Assembly: GCF_009727055.1 (NCBI RefSeq)
Contig: NC_052359.1
Coordinates: forward strand, 14,514,515-14,578,514
Reading direction: 5' to 3'
Origin: Benincasa hispida
Lineage: Eukaryota; Streptophyta; Magnoliopsida; Cucurbitales; Cucurbitaceae
Length of the DNA stretch: 64,000 nt
Part shown: piece after piece, positions 24,364 through 35,207 of the stretch
How the letters are laid out: each line of letters begins with the position of its first letter
How positions within the stretch are numbered: the first letter of the stretch is position 1
The notes under the pieces: model-generated
Databases searched by the model: none
What the model saw: the letters and a program-made list of their open reading frames with translations, nothing else
Told to the model about the DNA's origin: nothing
Translations under genes and position numbers: made by a program

Positions 24364-24577
24364 TGATGAAAATAAAAGATGAAGGAGAAGAAGAACACAA
24401 ATGGTTTACGTGAAAAACCCTGGAACTAGGGAGAAAAAACTATGATAGAGACTTAATTTTATTATTGAAGTGATACAAAATACAAGAAGACTTGCTCAAA
24501 TAAATAGACAGATAGAAACTCTAGGCCCATAAAAAAATTACAAAAAGGCTCCTAGGGCAAAGTAACTATTTTCGACA
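24364..24577 (-). repeat. Copia R 5' LTR
   Basis: 214 bp, minus strand TGTCGAAAATAG to TTTTCATCA, followed by the PBS. The TSD AAATG adjoins at 24578. Confidence 0.93.
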
Positions 24578-24582
24578 AAATG

Positions 24583-25067
24583 TTCAAAATATTTTGATGT
24601 GGAGGAGAAAAGAAAGACGAGAAGTACAAGAAAGAAGGGAATGTAGGTGAAAAGAAGAAAAATAGAACCATGTAAGAACTCTCTCTTGTGCTAAATAAAG
24701 AAATATTTGATTTAAGAACTCTCTCTTGTGGAAATTTAAGTCAATACGTAAGCATGTACAAATATCAAAGAAATCATGAAATTTTCAATATTTTGTTTAG
24801 TGGGTTGCTCGCCATGTCTTCGACGCTAGAAATATCATCAAATTGCTTCAAGTAACCCTTTAATCCCTAATTTCCCTTTTTTTCAGTTTTGCGTGTTGTC
24901 TTCTTGTTTTCAGGTTTTGAAATTATGAATTCCGTTGTGGAGATTGAAAACTAATCTGAAAATCGCAACGAAAAACCATTGATTTTGGGTGAAAATATTG
25001 TTTTCACGAATAGTTTGAGCAATTGCATGTAGAGCTAGCCAGGACATATGCTGAGCTTGTCAATATC
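24583..25067. other. CACTA interior, no recognisable gene
   Basis: AT-rich sequence with stops in all frames. The word AAGAACTCTCTCTTGTG is repeated at about 24675 and 24717. Nothing else was recognised. Confidence 0.4.
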
Positions 25068-25333
25068 CACTCATGAGATGATGTTGCCCGTTTTCGGTCC
25101 CTCGACTTCGGCGTGCGAAATGGGTACATGAAAGACATGGTTAGCGAAATCATCCAATATCGAGGCAGAGGTGATTTGTTGGCCCGCATTAGCTTCCACC
25201 ATTCCTTCCACTACAAGTACTAGAAGGAATTGTTCATCGCTACTGAAGGATGTACACTAGTCAGTTCATTTACTGTGTGAAGAAGGCTAATCTTGTTGTT
25301 GGTAATGTGCTCCCCATTATAGCCATTCTTGAA
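25068..25333 (+). pseudogene. Captured fragment of 60S ribosomal protein L8 (uL2)
   Basis: The plus strand from about 25086 translates as ARF, then [40 protein letters not shown], a stop (TAG), and KELFIATEG. After a one-base frame change it reads [21 protein letters not shown]. These are consecutive parts of the N-terminal domain of eukaryotic uL2 (plant RPL8: RSLDFGERNGYLKG..., [39 protein letters not shown]). In 25068-25085 one further H and a TGA at the position of an arginine codon also fit. The fragment covers roughly residues 20-105 of about 260. It is broken by at least two stops and a frameshift. It lies inside a CACTA element, so it is best explained as host-gene capture. An independent insertion of a gene fragment is the alternative. 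Confidence 0.85.
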
Positions 25334-26870
25334 ATAACAATAGCCATTCTAGTGTCTTTGATTTTGCACACTTTTCTGATAAAATTTTGGTGACATCCCT
25401 CTTGAAAATTCTGTAATTTTAGTTTGATTGACATAGTTTTGTTGGAAATATCTTAAGTGATTTTATGCTTTTGACGTGCTGATGGTCGACTTTCTTAAGA
25501 GAATACTTAGATTGATTTTCTAAGTGTTTAAGAATACTTTCTTTGCACTTTGAAATACTTATTTAAGCATTTAGAAAGTCAATTCACATAACGTTTTAAT
25601 TTTTCAGTAAAAATGTGCATAAACCACTACTTATAGCCACACTTCTGGTTTTGTCCCCCATCAATTTTCAAAGAAATAACCCCAAGCAGATTGTGAACAA
25701 GGAGAGGCAGAACAAGTTTTTGCTCGGTTTTCTCAAACAGTGGTGAGCAACTTTAATTTTTATGTCTGTCAAACCGAGAGGCTTTAAATTTAAGCTTGGT
25801 ATATCAATTTTTGTTCTAATGAGTTTATGATTTTAGTGATAACAATGTTCTAGTTCAATGCATGAAAGTCTTTCAAATGCTAGAAAGTAGTTTTGAATGG
25901 ATAACAATCAAACATTTGGGTTGATCCCATCAGAGAACTTGAGGCTTTACCAAAGCTTAATGACTTGTTAGCATGGCAGAATTAAACTTAAACTTAAATT
26001 TTAAGCTAAAATCTTCCCCAACTTTGAACTTTCCTCTTTTATTTCCCTTTAGAAACTTAAACTTCGACTGTAATTTGAGGATCCCAAAGTTTTTCACTGA
26101 CTTGTTTGAACTTTCTCATATTCTGCTCTCATGTTAGATATATGAATGTAGGTGCAAAAGGCTATTTAATTTGAGTTGTTCTGTGGGGAATTGTATTTTC
26201 ATGGGCTCTCCCCATTTTTGTCTTTTAAGACCCACGGAAAGATTTGAATTCTAACGTGTATATTTAACAAAGCATGTATTGTGCTAATTAACTTGGGTTT
26301 GTTGTTTTCTTGCTTCTTTTGGCCATTCTATCTTATAAGTTTTGTTTTTGGCTTTTACTAGACCAAAAATACTTGCAAATTGGAGAATCATCTGCTTGAA
26401 TTTCATTTTTTCTGAGAAGATGATTGCATCCAACAATATTAAAAAATGGTGCAATTTTTTTTTGTAGGATTTTGAAGGTGAAACAAAATATGAACACATA
26501 AATAGAGAAAGTAAAGTTTGTTTCATAAGGTAAGTTTTATAAGTAGGGGACTACTATTTTCTTTGTGAGCTTCTTTTCCCACTATTTGCAGAGTTTGGCT
26601 TTCATGTTGTTGGTGGTTTATGTTTTCTTTGAAACAGAATATTGAAGAGTCGAGGCATTCACTTTTCTGTGTGTCTCTAAAGTTGGAATAAATGAGAGTT
26701 GCAATTCAAGATGAGCTAAGAAAGAGAGATGAATAGTTGCGAGCGATAAATTATAAGTTTGGACTCTTGAAAGTTTATTTTGATGTAAATCCACTTGGTT
26801 GCATTAAATGTGCATTGAATTTAATTTTACAATTACATTTGCAACAATTTGTCACTCTTATAAAATGGCT
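25334..26870. other. CACTA interior, mostly unassigned
   Basis: No gene was recognised. A short exon-like open peptide on the plus strand, 25901-25982, reads DPIRELEALPKLNDLLAWQ in part and looks coding in composition. Another at about 25650-25735 includes KQIVNKERQNKFLLGFLKQ. Both could be further captured exons. I cannot name their source. Confidence 0.3.
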
Positions 26871-26874
26871 ATAT

Positions 26875-27458
26875 TGTTTATATACGAATTGATTATTATT
26901 AACTATCACGATAAGATTAAAAATGCTACGTGTTTTTATAGCATTTTTAATTATTGTAAAACATGCTATTAAATGTCAATCACATCATTTTCACTATTAT
27001 AAAAAAAAACTATTAAAAGTAAGTCATAACATTTTTTAATGTTATAAAATGTTTTCGTAACACTAAAATTGTGCGACTGAAAATGGACTTATAACTTTTT
27101 TTATAGCATTGAGAAAATGCTATGAAAAGTAAAAGACTTTCAATAACATCGACTACAACAATATGCTTAAAAATTCTATAGAAAGTCTTTTATAGCATTT
27201 TTTTTTCATGCTATTAAAAACACTATTAAAGAGAAAACATAGATTTTTTACTAATGCTATGAAATATTTCCAAAACAGGATAATTCTTTGATAAAAAAAA
27301 CGTTTTTTTTATAGCACATGTTATAGCAGACAAAAAATGCTATCAAAAGTAGACTTTAATTTCTAAAACATCGCCTATGACAACATTTCTAAAAACGCTA
27401 TCAAAAGTCTTTTTATAGTGCTTTTGGCCTACTATTGTATGTGATATTTGTTGTAGTG
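26875..27458. repeat. Right subterminal repeat zone of the CACTA element
   Basis: About 580 bp contain many direct and inverted copies of ATAGCATTTTT and ATGCTATAAAA, ending in the terminal sequence. Such arrays are the transposase-binding zone of CACTA elements. Confidence 0.75.
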
Positions 27459-27652
27459 CCAATTCGTGCTGTCATTGCCTCGTCATTAACTTGGGCACCA
27501 AGTGGGGTCGAAGCTACCAAAACATTCTGACTCCCACCGACTTCAACCTCTTCTACTCCCGACATGGAAGGGTCATGCACTTGAGGATCCTGAACTTGTG
27601 GGTCCTGAATTCCTCTTCTAACCTTCCTTTTTACCCTGAGTTTTGGTGCCAT
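27459..27652 (-). pseudogene. Tekay-type gag, N-terminal part
   Basis: The minus-strand start at 27652 gives MAPKLRVKRKVRRG, then a proline-rich stretch with repeated DPQVQDPQVHDP, a usual gag N-terminus of Tekay chromoviruses. It is interrupted by the CACTA terminus at 27458, and the phase is continued by 14840 leftwards. Confidence 0.8.
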
Positions 27653-28180
27653 ATCCTAACTTTTACATATAGTCAACTCATATTAAATTCTCTATCAACA
27701 AACACATGACAATTACAACCATAAATCAAGCAATATTCCAATTCCATGCATATAATTCTAGAGACCATTTTTTCATTTTTTTTAAAAAAACATACCTGGC
27801 GATGACAAAGAATGCATTAATGGCCAATGGGATAATGTTGACTTACATAATAAATCAGTCTACATAACCTAAAAACCTGGCTTGTAATGATTCAATTCTC
27901 TAAAATGGGTTTAAGATTGTTACTAATGCATCCACAAACCTCAAAACGACTTTTTCAAAAATTTTGGCTAGATCCAAAAGAATTTCATAAAATAAATTTC
28001 TAGTATAAAGCCTCAAAGAACATAAATTCAATGTTCGGTGTACTTCTAACTCCAATTGAAAATTAAAAAGCGGCCAAAAAAACAAATGATTTAAATATTT
28101 GACTTCTAGACTAAAACATGAAAATGTGAGAAAACATATGCAAAAGCGATGTCAAGTCCCAAAGCCCAGTCACAGATTCT
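27653..28180 (-). other. Tekay leader and LTR end, boundary unclear
   Basis: This is non-coding sequence between the gag start and the clearly LTR-like part. I could not identify a PBS, so the exact 3' end of the LTR is not fixed. Confidence 0.45.
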
Positions 28181-31100
28181 TTTTGTTATTCGCCATCCTG
28201 TCCTTTCCTTTATCTGAAAAACACGTAGAGGAAAGAGTGAGTATAAAGATACCTAGTAAGTGGCCCACTACAGGGCCTACTAGGTGTGCATGTTAGCCTT
28301 CCTATCGGGATGAAGGTGTGCATCTTGATCATAGGCATATTGCATAGGCATAAGGCGCGAACTTGAAGGCACACTTTCATAGGAAATGATCCCGAAGGAT
28401 CACAATCATAAGCATAGGAGGTGATCCCATAAAGACACCGAAACATACACAGGGGATGTACACAGCTTGATGGGAGTACTAACAGTCACTATCAGTATAA
28501 CATGCAACATATAACGTCCAAATTCATATCAAGCAATAATAGATAATAATAATAATAATTAATAACATAACTCTTGAGTTTCCAGAACGGTCTCAATAGT
28601 CCATCCATCAGTCAATCAGGCATAACATCAATCATAATAAAAACATGTTTTCAATGTATTCACAATCTTAACATCAACTTGGGGTTCGAGAATGAACCGG
28701 TAGTAAATCATTTACCTCAAATTTACACACAAAATTTAATTCAAACTAACAAGCTCTTCATCCCAAATAACACCAAGAATCAACCAACGACGATTTAATA
28801 TTAGCCCCTACTAACACTCCCAATCCAAAATTCACCTAAAAACTCCCAAATTACTTACCTAAACGTTTCCGAAAAACACCGTAATGTTGCTAGTAGATAT
28901 TTACAAGTATTGTAAAGCGCTACAAATGGCCTGATCCTGACCATTCATGTGGAAACATGCGAGCGAGGGTGTCCTATACAAAGAGTTTGTATAAGACCAG
29001 ACCACGAGATGATTAGTCTCTTTATATAACGTCGTTGATAATTGAGACTTACATTTCACCAAAATGATCATAGGTGATATGACCTTAATCCTGAGTGTTT
29101 TGGAAACTCCTGCCTATGAAGGCAGTTTTTTTATTAGTATGGGTGAGAGTGACCAGATTGCCAACTCAAAAAGCGTACCTTTTTTGGGATTCGTCTGATT
29201 GGGGAGCTGGGAAATCAGTTATACAAGACGGAATTCACTCCTTCCCCGAGGCAGAAGTAAGTAGATAAATTGCTCCCTTAAGAACGATTCTGGGTCTTGA
29301 ACATAGTGGTCACACCCTCTCTTTGGAAGAGAGGACTCATTCATCACTTATTGTTCATTAAGAGTTAGATGTAACTATAGGGGCAAAATAGTAAAGTGGC
29401 CCAGCTGCACTTACGAGCGGTTTGTGAAGGGTTATCGCACTGTTGATTGGTTATATGGACACAGAAATATATTTGTAGTGAGAAGAGTGCAGCTGTCGGT
29501 ATTTAATGAAGTGCTCGACAGTTAACGGATAGTGGATCTCGTGACTAAAGAGTTTAGTCAGTTATTCACATACCGTAGCTCAATGAGTTCAAGTTGAGAA
29601 TCAGATTTTGGGTTAGTTTGAAGTGTTCAAATTAACAAGAGGAAATTCAATTATATTTGTTAGAATTACATTACTTGAAGGAATTAATATAAATATGATT
29701 ATATTAAGTACCATAAAATAGAAAAAGAACTATGGTTTATGTTTCATATGATGAAATATTAAAACTATAGGTTATAAATATAATATGATAAGTTAGCTAT
29801 CATATTTATTTATAATATATTAATTATATGATAATTAATTATTTTTCTCTAATAACCAATTGAGTGGGAGGTTATTGGAAGTTTTATGGTAACCGATAAA
29901 AGGAAAATTGTTTTCCAAAATTTCTTAGTTGATCTATTCGGATAATTCTCACGAAAAAGAGTTATCAAGTGAAAATTGCTTTTACTAAGCGATAATCGTT
30001 GAGTATCCAAACGATCGCTTAGAGTTGACTATACAATTGTTACTTAGCTGATCATTGCTAAACGATCGAGTAGCAAAGTCTATGCAATAGGCTTGCGTTT
30101 TCTAAATGATCGAGTACATCGTCTATGCGATAGACAGTGTTCTTATCTCCCACTTATTCGATCATCTACTCGATCATAGACCTTCTATCTTCCTCAAGCC
30201 AAGATCATACAAAGTCCACAACTCCTGGATTATCACACCGAGAATACCAAGGTAACACTTGTGGTGGTGTGTCTTACTCTGTTCGTGAATTGAGTTGGAC
30301 TCGATTGGGTTCGAGAAGCATTAAGTTGTTCGTGTTGTTGGTGGTCCATTCATTGCATTTGAGCACTGTTGTTGGATGCATTGGAGACTGATCAAGGGAT
30401 TCTTGAAGAATGGTTCTTCAATACTCTATCCCTTGAATCTCTTATAACATGTTGTAATGTCTGTTGATGCATAATCTGTTAGTTTCCATTTAAAACTGTA
30501 ATTGTTTGTGTTTATTCGAATGGAATTTGGAACGATTTACTCCCGTTGCTTATGGAAATCTCTGCTTGTGATTTCCTTCAGATAGCGCCTTGGTTATCTC
30601 CAAAACACTAAAGTATTCTTCAAAAACAAAATGATTTTAAACCCAATACATAATGAGTGTTCAAGAACCAACCAAGAACAACACAAAAAACCTAAAAACT
30701 TAACCAAAACTCAAAATTTTGGCGAGAACATGACACCTTGGTGGTGACAGCACTGAACCGACGACAACGACTTAGATCAGGTGTGAACGACACCAGAGAG
30801 AATATTTGCGTGTAACTGTGGGTGGTGGCGCGACAAAGCGAATGAACGGTGGTTAGCTCGAGTTCGACAGCGTCGCGATCTGAAAGGCAACGAATCACAC
30901 ACGGACATCTGGCGCTTCGACGGTGGCTCGGTGGTCTGAGCAGCGGACAGAGAGAGAAATCGGCAACGTTGACAACAAGCGACTGGAGGAGGCGGATGAC
31001 TCGTCGAACGGTTGGGCTCACAAACGACGGCGACTTCGGCAACGCTGAAGATGGTCAGTGAGGGAGAGGAAGAAATTGGGGGAGGGGTCGTGCGGTCGAA

Positions 31101-31444
31101 GACGAAGACGAAGAAGAAGATGAACCTTTTTTTTCCGCATGTTTCTTGAGGAGCCCAAAATTATATATATATATAGCTTACTTTTATATATATAGAATTT
31201 CCTTTAACCCTAATCTATATATTCTCCTTTTCCTTTTCCTTAATAAACATCCATAAATCTCTCAACCAAACAAATTCCAAAAATTAACATAAATTCAAGT
31301 CTCCAAAATCCTTTATCAATTAAATTTAAATTATATTTTCCCTCCACCCAAATTAAATTCCAACTTAAAAGCTCAAAAACAAAACTCCTAATTAAATCAA
31401 GATAATTCAATTGTAAAATTACCTTAAAATTTTGGGACGTCACA
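28181..31444 (-). repeat. Tekay chromovirus 5' LTR, with nested copia LTR
   Basis: The minus strand begins TGTGACGTCCCAAAATTTT at 31444, the common start of Tekay/Del LTRs. It contains a TATA-like zone near 31160-31195, a GC-richer transcribed zone with CTTCTTCTTCGTCTTC (30700-31130), and the run with GGGATCA and TGTGCCTTCAAGTTCGCG near 28330-28440. About 1.5 kb is Tekay. The rest is the plus-strand copia LTR at 28890-30580. Frames at 30692-31061 are LTR sequence. Confidence 0.75.
28890..30580 (+). repeat. Solo copia LTR, 5'-truncated, inside the Tekay LTR
   Basis: It is the same family as the LTRs at 1116-3184 and 49499-51406 but in plus orientation. The end ATTTCCTTCA at 30580 is intact. 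The first about 200 bp, including the TG start, is missing. No PBS follows, and Tekay LTR sequence resumes. Confidence 0.8.
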
Positions 31445-32130
31445 TCTTTTATAGCATTTATCCACTTTTGAGAGTTAGAACTTTGTAGAGCTTATTGGAA
31501 GTTGATTGGATCATCTTCCATTATGCCCATGTCATTGTGATGTTCTTGAAGAAATATAATATATTCATCTAGAATTGCACTTCTTATTTTTCTAATGGAT
31601 CTTTTTAGTGGCACTTCTTAAAGTTGTTGAGTTTGAACTTCAGGTCTAATAATGGGGACTTCAATGTTATCTTATTCTATAATTGGTTCGATAGTCAAGT
31701 AAGGAAATTGGAGTTTGAACGTCATTTATAACCACATTAGGAAAAGAAACTAATTCCTCTTCAAAAATAACTTTCCTTACGTTATCTCTGAACATCTTCA
31801 AGAAACTGGCATTTTTCGTCTAAAAAAAATGATCCAGAAGTGGGATCATAAAACTTGAAACCCCAAAATCGCTAAGAATACCCAACAAAATAATAGCTAA
31901 TAGTTCTTGAGTCCAATTTTCTTTCGTTAGGCCTGTAAGGCCTAGTCTTAGCTGGACAACCTTAGATGTGAAGATGTCTAATACTAGGCTTCTTTCCTGT
32001 CTACAGTTTATAAGTGCTTTTAGCTATTGCTTTACTAGGTACCATATTGAAGATATATGCGACAATCTTTAGTGCCTCACCCCAGAGAGATTTTGATAAA
32101 GAATAATGACTAATCATACTTCTTACCATA
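31445..32130 (-). pseudogene. Copia E integrase C-terminal zone and spacer
   Basis: With frame changes the minus strand gives NMVPSKAIAKSTYKLWTGKK, PSIRHLHI, CPAKTRPYRPNERKLDSRTI, GFKFYDPTSGSFF and NVRKVIFEEELVSFPNV. These are the C-terminal integrase motifs of a copia element distinct from A, B and D. It continues at 40822 beyond Athila F. The CCATA at 32126-32130 is the TSD of F. The left end is the Tekay LTR start. Confidence 0.85.
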
Positions 32131-33793
32131 TGATAACGGGCAGAAATGCATGTTATTACAGCGCAAAGATATAAAACAATGAAAGATTATGGCGGTAAAA
32201 ATATATAAAATTGCATCCAAAAGCATTAAGTTTATAACATTGTGATCGCATGCGTCCATTGCATTAAAAACAACTAACTTATGTAGTTTGTGCAGAAAAT
32301 GCGTTGGCGCAAGGTGGAATTGCGATCCAAAGAAATTAACGTCCGAGCGCATTAAGAGATTGCGACCGCAAGGCTATGCGATCATTTGCGTTCGTGAAAA
32401 TATGCTCAAGAAGGTGGCCGCATAGAGTCGGTGCATCAAGATGAAAGCTTAATAAATCACGATGGGATAGAAAGCTGATGACGGTCGATTCCGAATTAAG
32501 TTGACAAGCCGTTAACGACACACTGTAGCAAGTACACTCAACTTTTCGGTGACAATTATTCGACGCATCAGACAGAGAATTAATGACATCCCATCAGTGC
32601 AATCATTCGAGAGAAAAAGCTCTATAAATACCGAAGGCCACCTTCATTGAAGGAGTTCGCTCAGTTTGGAGAGCTCACCATATAGAAGATAGTTAGCCTT
32701 GTTCATAGTTTTCTTTTACTTAGAAAGCGGAAGCAAGTGAAAGGAGAATACGCCGAGAGATCGTCCTGGTTCACTCGGAAGAGTGTCGGGAAGCTTCAAA
32801 ATAGAGAGAGGGTCAACTCTTGCGAAAAGAAGAACATCTTTTGGGTAGAATAGAGATAACTCAGTGTAAAATCCTTGGGAAGCAAATATTGTTACCAGGC
32901 TCTCTACCTTTATTCTTCCATTTTCATTTTGTATTCTGAACTTATTTATAAAATGGAAATTGCATCTTTATATCTGTCCACTCTCTTTACATACACATGA
33001 GTAGCTAAAACTGTCAAATGGGTTGAAAAGCACTTAGCTAGCATAACCTGGGATCTTCACTTTATGCGATCATCTTGTATTGTGAATGCGTCATTCGTTC
33101 TTTAGAGATACTCGAGAGGGTAGTCTAAGGATAGAATCTAGGCTTGGAAAAGTCAGATTAGAATTTAGGCTCAGGAGAGTTAGATTAGAACTGCTTAATC
33201 AAGAGATAGAAGCTTAGGAATAAGTTCTGTTTGCTATTAATGCATTGTATGCACCCTAGAGATAGGATATGATTGTATGTGGTCACTTTGTACCTGTGTG
33301 CATCTTGCATCATCGCATAGGAAAGAAGTAGAGACTTAGGAATAAGCTCTATAGACATCATCGCATACATCGCATGCGTCCTAAAACTACGAGCTATCGC
33401 ATTTGTATTGGAAAATGAATTGTTGTCGAATATGTGTAGCATGATCGCATAGCTTGAACGCAATCTCAGGAAACACTAGCTAAAGACCTTCTCAACCCGT
33501 TCCTCCGCATACTCATTGTATCTTTCACATTATTAGCTCTTTTCTTAATTCCGCCGCATAAACTTTATACCTTAAAACAACAAATAAACCAACACATTGA
33601 TTTATTTGTTATCGCAAAGTAATCGAAAAGTACCACTGCATACTGTTTCCTTAGTCCCTGTGTTCGACCCTGGGCTTACCAGGCAACTTAGTAGGGTTTA
33701 TACTTGGATCTTGCTAAGAAACCTTGCATGCACAACGCATATTCCACCATCGCAATCTACACCATTATTTCATCGCATTGACAACACGCATCA
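32131..33793 (+). repeat. Athila F 5' LTR (1663 bp)
   Basis: TGATAACGGGCAGAAATGC at the start and ACAACACGCATCA at the end. It is rich in ATGCGA/TCGCAT words. Minus-strand frames in it are not genes. Confidence 0.9.
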
Positions 33794-33799
33794 AGTTTT

Positions 33800-33817
33800 T
33801 GGCGCCATTGCCGGGGA
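33800..33817 (+). other. Athila F primer-binding site
   Basis: TGGCGCCATTGCCGGGGA differs by one base from the complement of the plant aspartate tRNA 3' end used by Athila and related gypsy elements. It lies 6 bases after the LTR. Confidence 0.9.
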
Positions 33818-33919
33818 CTACGACAATACATTATGCTAACGGTAACTTTTTTATTTTCTTTGCAGACTCTCCGTCTCTGTGCACTGCTTCTCCTTAGGTA
33901 AGAGAAGAAGCGGGCGTCG

Positions 33920-34990
33920 TATGAGCGAAGGACAAAATCCTGAGCCCATTTACAACCCAGAGATTAAGAGAACTTTCCAAAGAAGAAGAAGAGACAGCCG
34001 CCACCAACAACAACAACAAGAGAAAGATCCAGACATGGCGGAGCAACCAGAAGATAGAGCACCAAATGCAAATAATATCATGGTGAATCTCATCCTCTTG
34101 GCGAACGACCGCAATAGGCCCATCTGGGACTATGCGTTGCCCAACCTCTATGATTTCTCACCAGGAATCATGAGGCCAGCTCTTAATGGATCTAGATTCG
34201 AAATGAAACCGGTGATGTTGCAGATGATCCAAACTGTGGACAGTTTGGCAGTAGGCGTGGCGAGGATCCGCATGCCCACCTCCGGAGTTTCTTTGAGATC
34301 TGCAACACGTTTGTGTTCCCAAACATCTCCGCTGAGGAGTTTCGATTAACATTGTTTCCATTTTCGTTATGTGACCAGGCACGGAAATGGGCTTATTCTC
34401 TTGAACCAGGGGAGATTACATCATGGGAATAAGTAGCTGTGAAGTTTAAGAAGAAATACTTCCCCCCTACGGAGAACGCCAGAAGGAGGAAGCTAATCAC
34501 TAATTTTGAACAGGATATTGACGAATCGCACAGTGACGCCTGGGCGAGGTTTAAGAGGTTGGTAAGAGATTGCCCGCATAACGGCTTACCAAATTGTTTA
34601 TAGATGGAAATTTTCTACCACGAATTAAACCCTGCATCGTAGACGGCTGCCAATGCGGCAGCAGCTGGAGGTCTACTTGATAAAACATACGATGAGGCCA
34701 AGAATATACTTGATCGCATTTTTAAAAATCATGAAGACTGGAGAGAAAACGATCAAAGATTGAGGATCAAGAATAGTGACACGAATAAACGGGGCCATCG
34801 CATCCCTTCAGAACCAAATGACCGTGATCATGAATTTGATACAAGGAATCGCAATCAGTGGCCCAGGAATGCATAGTAGGCAAGTCAACGCAATCAACTA
34901 GACGATCGCAAGTTGTGCTACTTGCGGTGAAGGCCACCCAATGGAGGAATGCCTGAGAAACCCACAGTTAGTCTATTTTGTGAAGAGAAT
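33920..34990 (+). pseudogene. Athila F gag
   Basis: Starts at MSEGQNPEPIYNPEIKRTF. The capsid shows RPIWDYALPNLYDFSPGI, FEMKPVMLQMIQTV and, after a frameshift near 34240, HAHLRSFFEICNTF, RKWAYSLEPGEITSWE, KKYFPPTENARRRKLITNFE and ARFKRLVRDCPHNGLP. A CX2CX4HX4C knuckle (CATCGEGHPMEEC) is at about 34914-34952. At least one frameshift and several stops are present. I prefer the start at 33920 over the upstream ATG at 33879 because the family gag begins there. Confidence 0.88.
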
Positions 34991-35207
34991 CCGTTCTCCA
35001 ACACGTACAACCCTGGGTGGAGAACCACCCTAACTTCACGTGAAAATTCAACAACAAAATTTTCAATCAGTTGTGCAAAAAGAAGAGCCACCAGAATTTT
35101 TTCCGCAAACAAACGGTCAAACGCAAAACCAAGCCAGCAGTTCGTAGGCGCCGCAATCTTCATCTTTAGAGAGTTTATTGAAGCAATATATTGAATAAAA
35201 GGAAACA

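Larger units (their letters stand above)
19053..24577 (-). mobile_element. Copia R, structurally complete, nested in the CACTA element
   Basis: Two 214-bp LTRs (19053-19266 and 24364-24577) enclose PPT, pol, gag and PBS in the right order on the minus strand. A perfect 5-bp TSD AAATG flanks the element (19048-19052 and 24578-24582). I count about 18 differences between the LTRs, nearly all transitions, so it is an old insertion. The polyprotein is broken by stops and frameshifts. Confidence 0.93.
15334..27458. mobile_element. CACTA (En/Spm) element, inserted in Tekay gag
   Basis: The right end, read inwards, is CACTACAACAAATATCAC (27458 leftwards). The left end is TACTATAACAAATACTAC (15334 rightwards). 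They match in 14 of 18 positions, with the first C changed to T on the left. A 3-bp TSD CCA flanks the element (15331-15333 and 27459-27461), as expected for CACTA. The subterminal zones carry repeats of TAGCATTTTT/ATGCTATAAAA. The host gag is in the same phase on both sides. About 6.6 kb remains after subtracting the nested copia R. I could not recognise a TNP2-like transposase, so it looks non-autonomous, with captured DNA inside. Confidence 0.8.

Noticed and set aside
30692..31061. GC-richer frames on both strands as a host gene
   Set aside because: They are the transcribed part of the Tekay LTR, continuous with its TGTGACGTCCC start and TATA zone.
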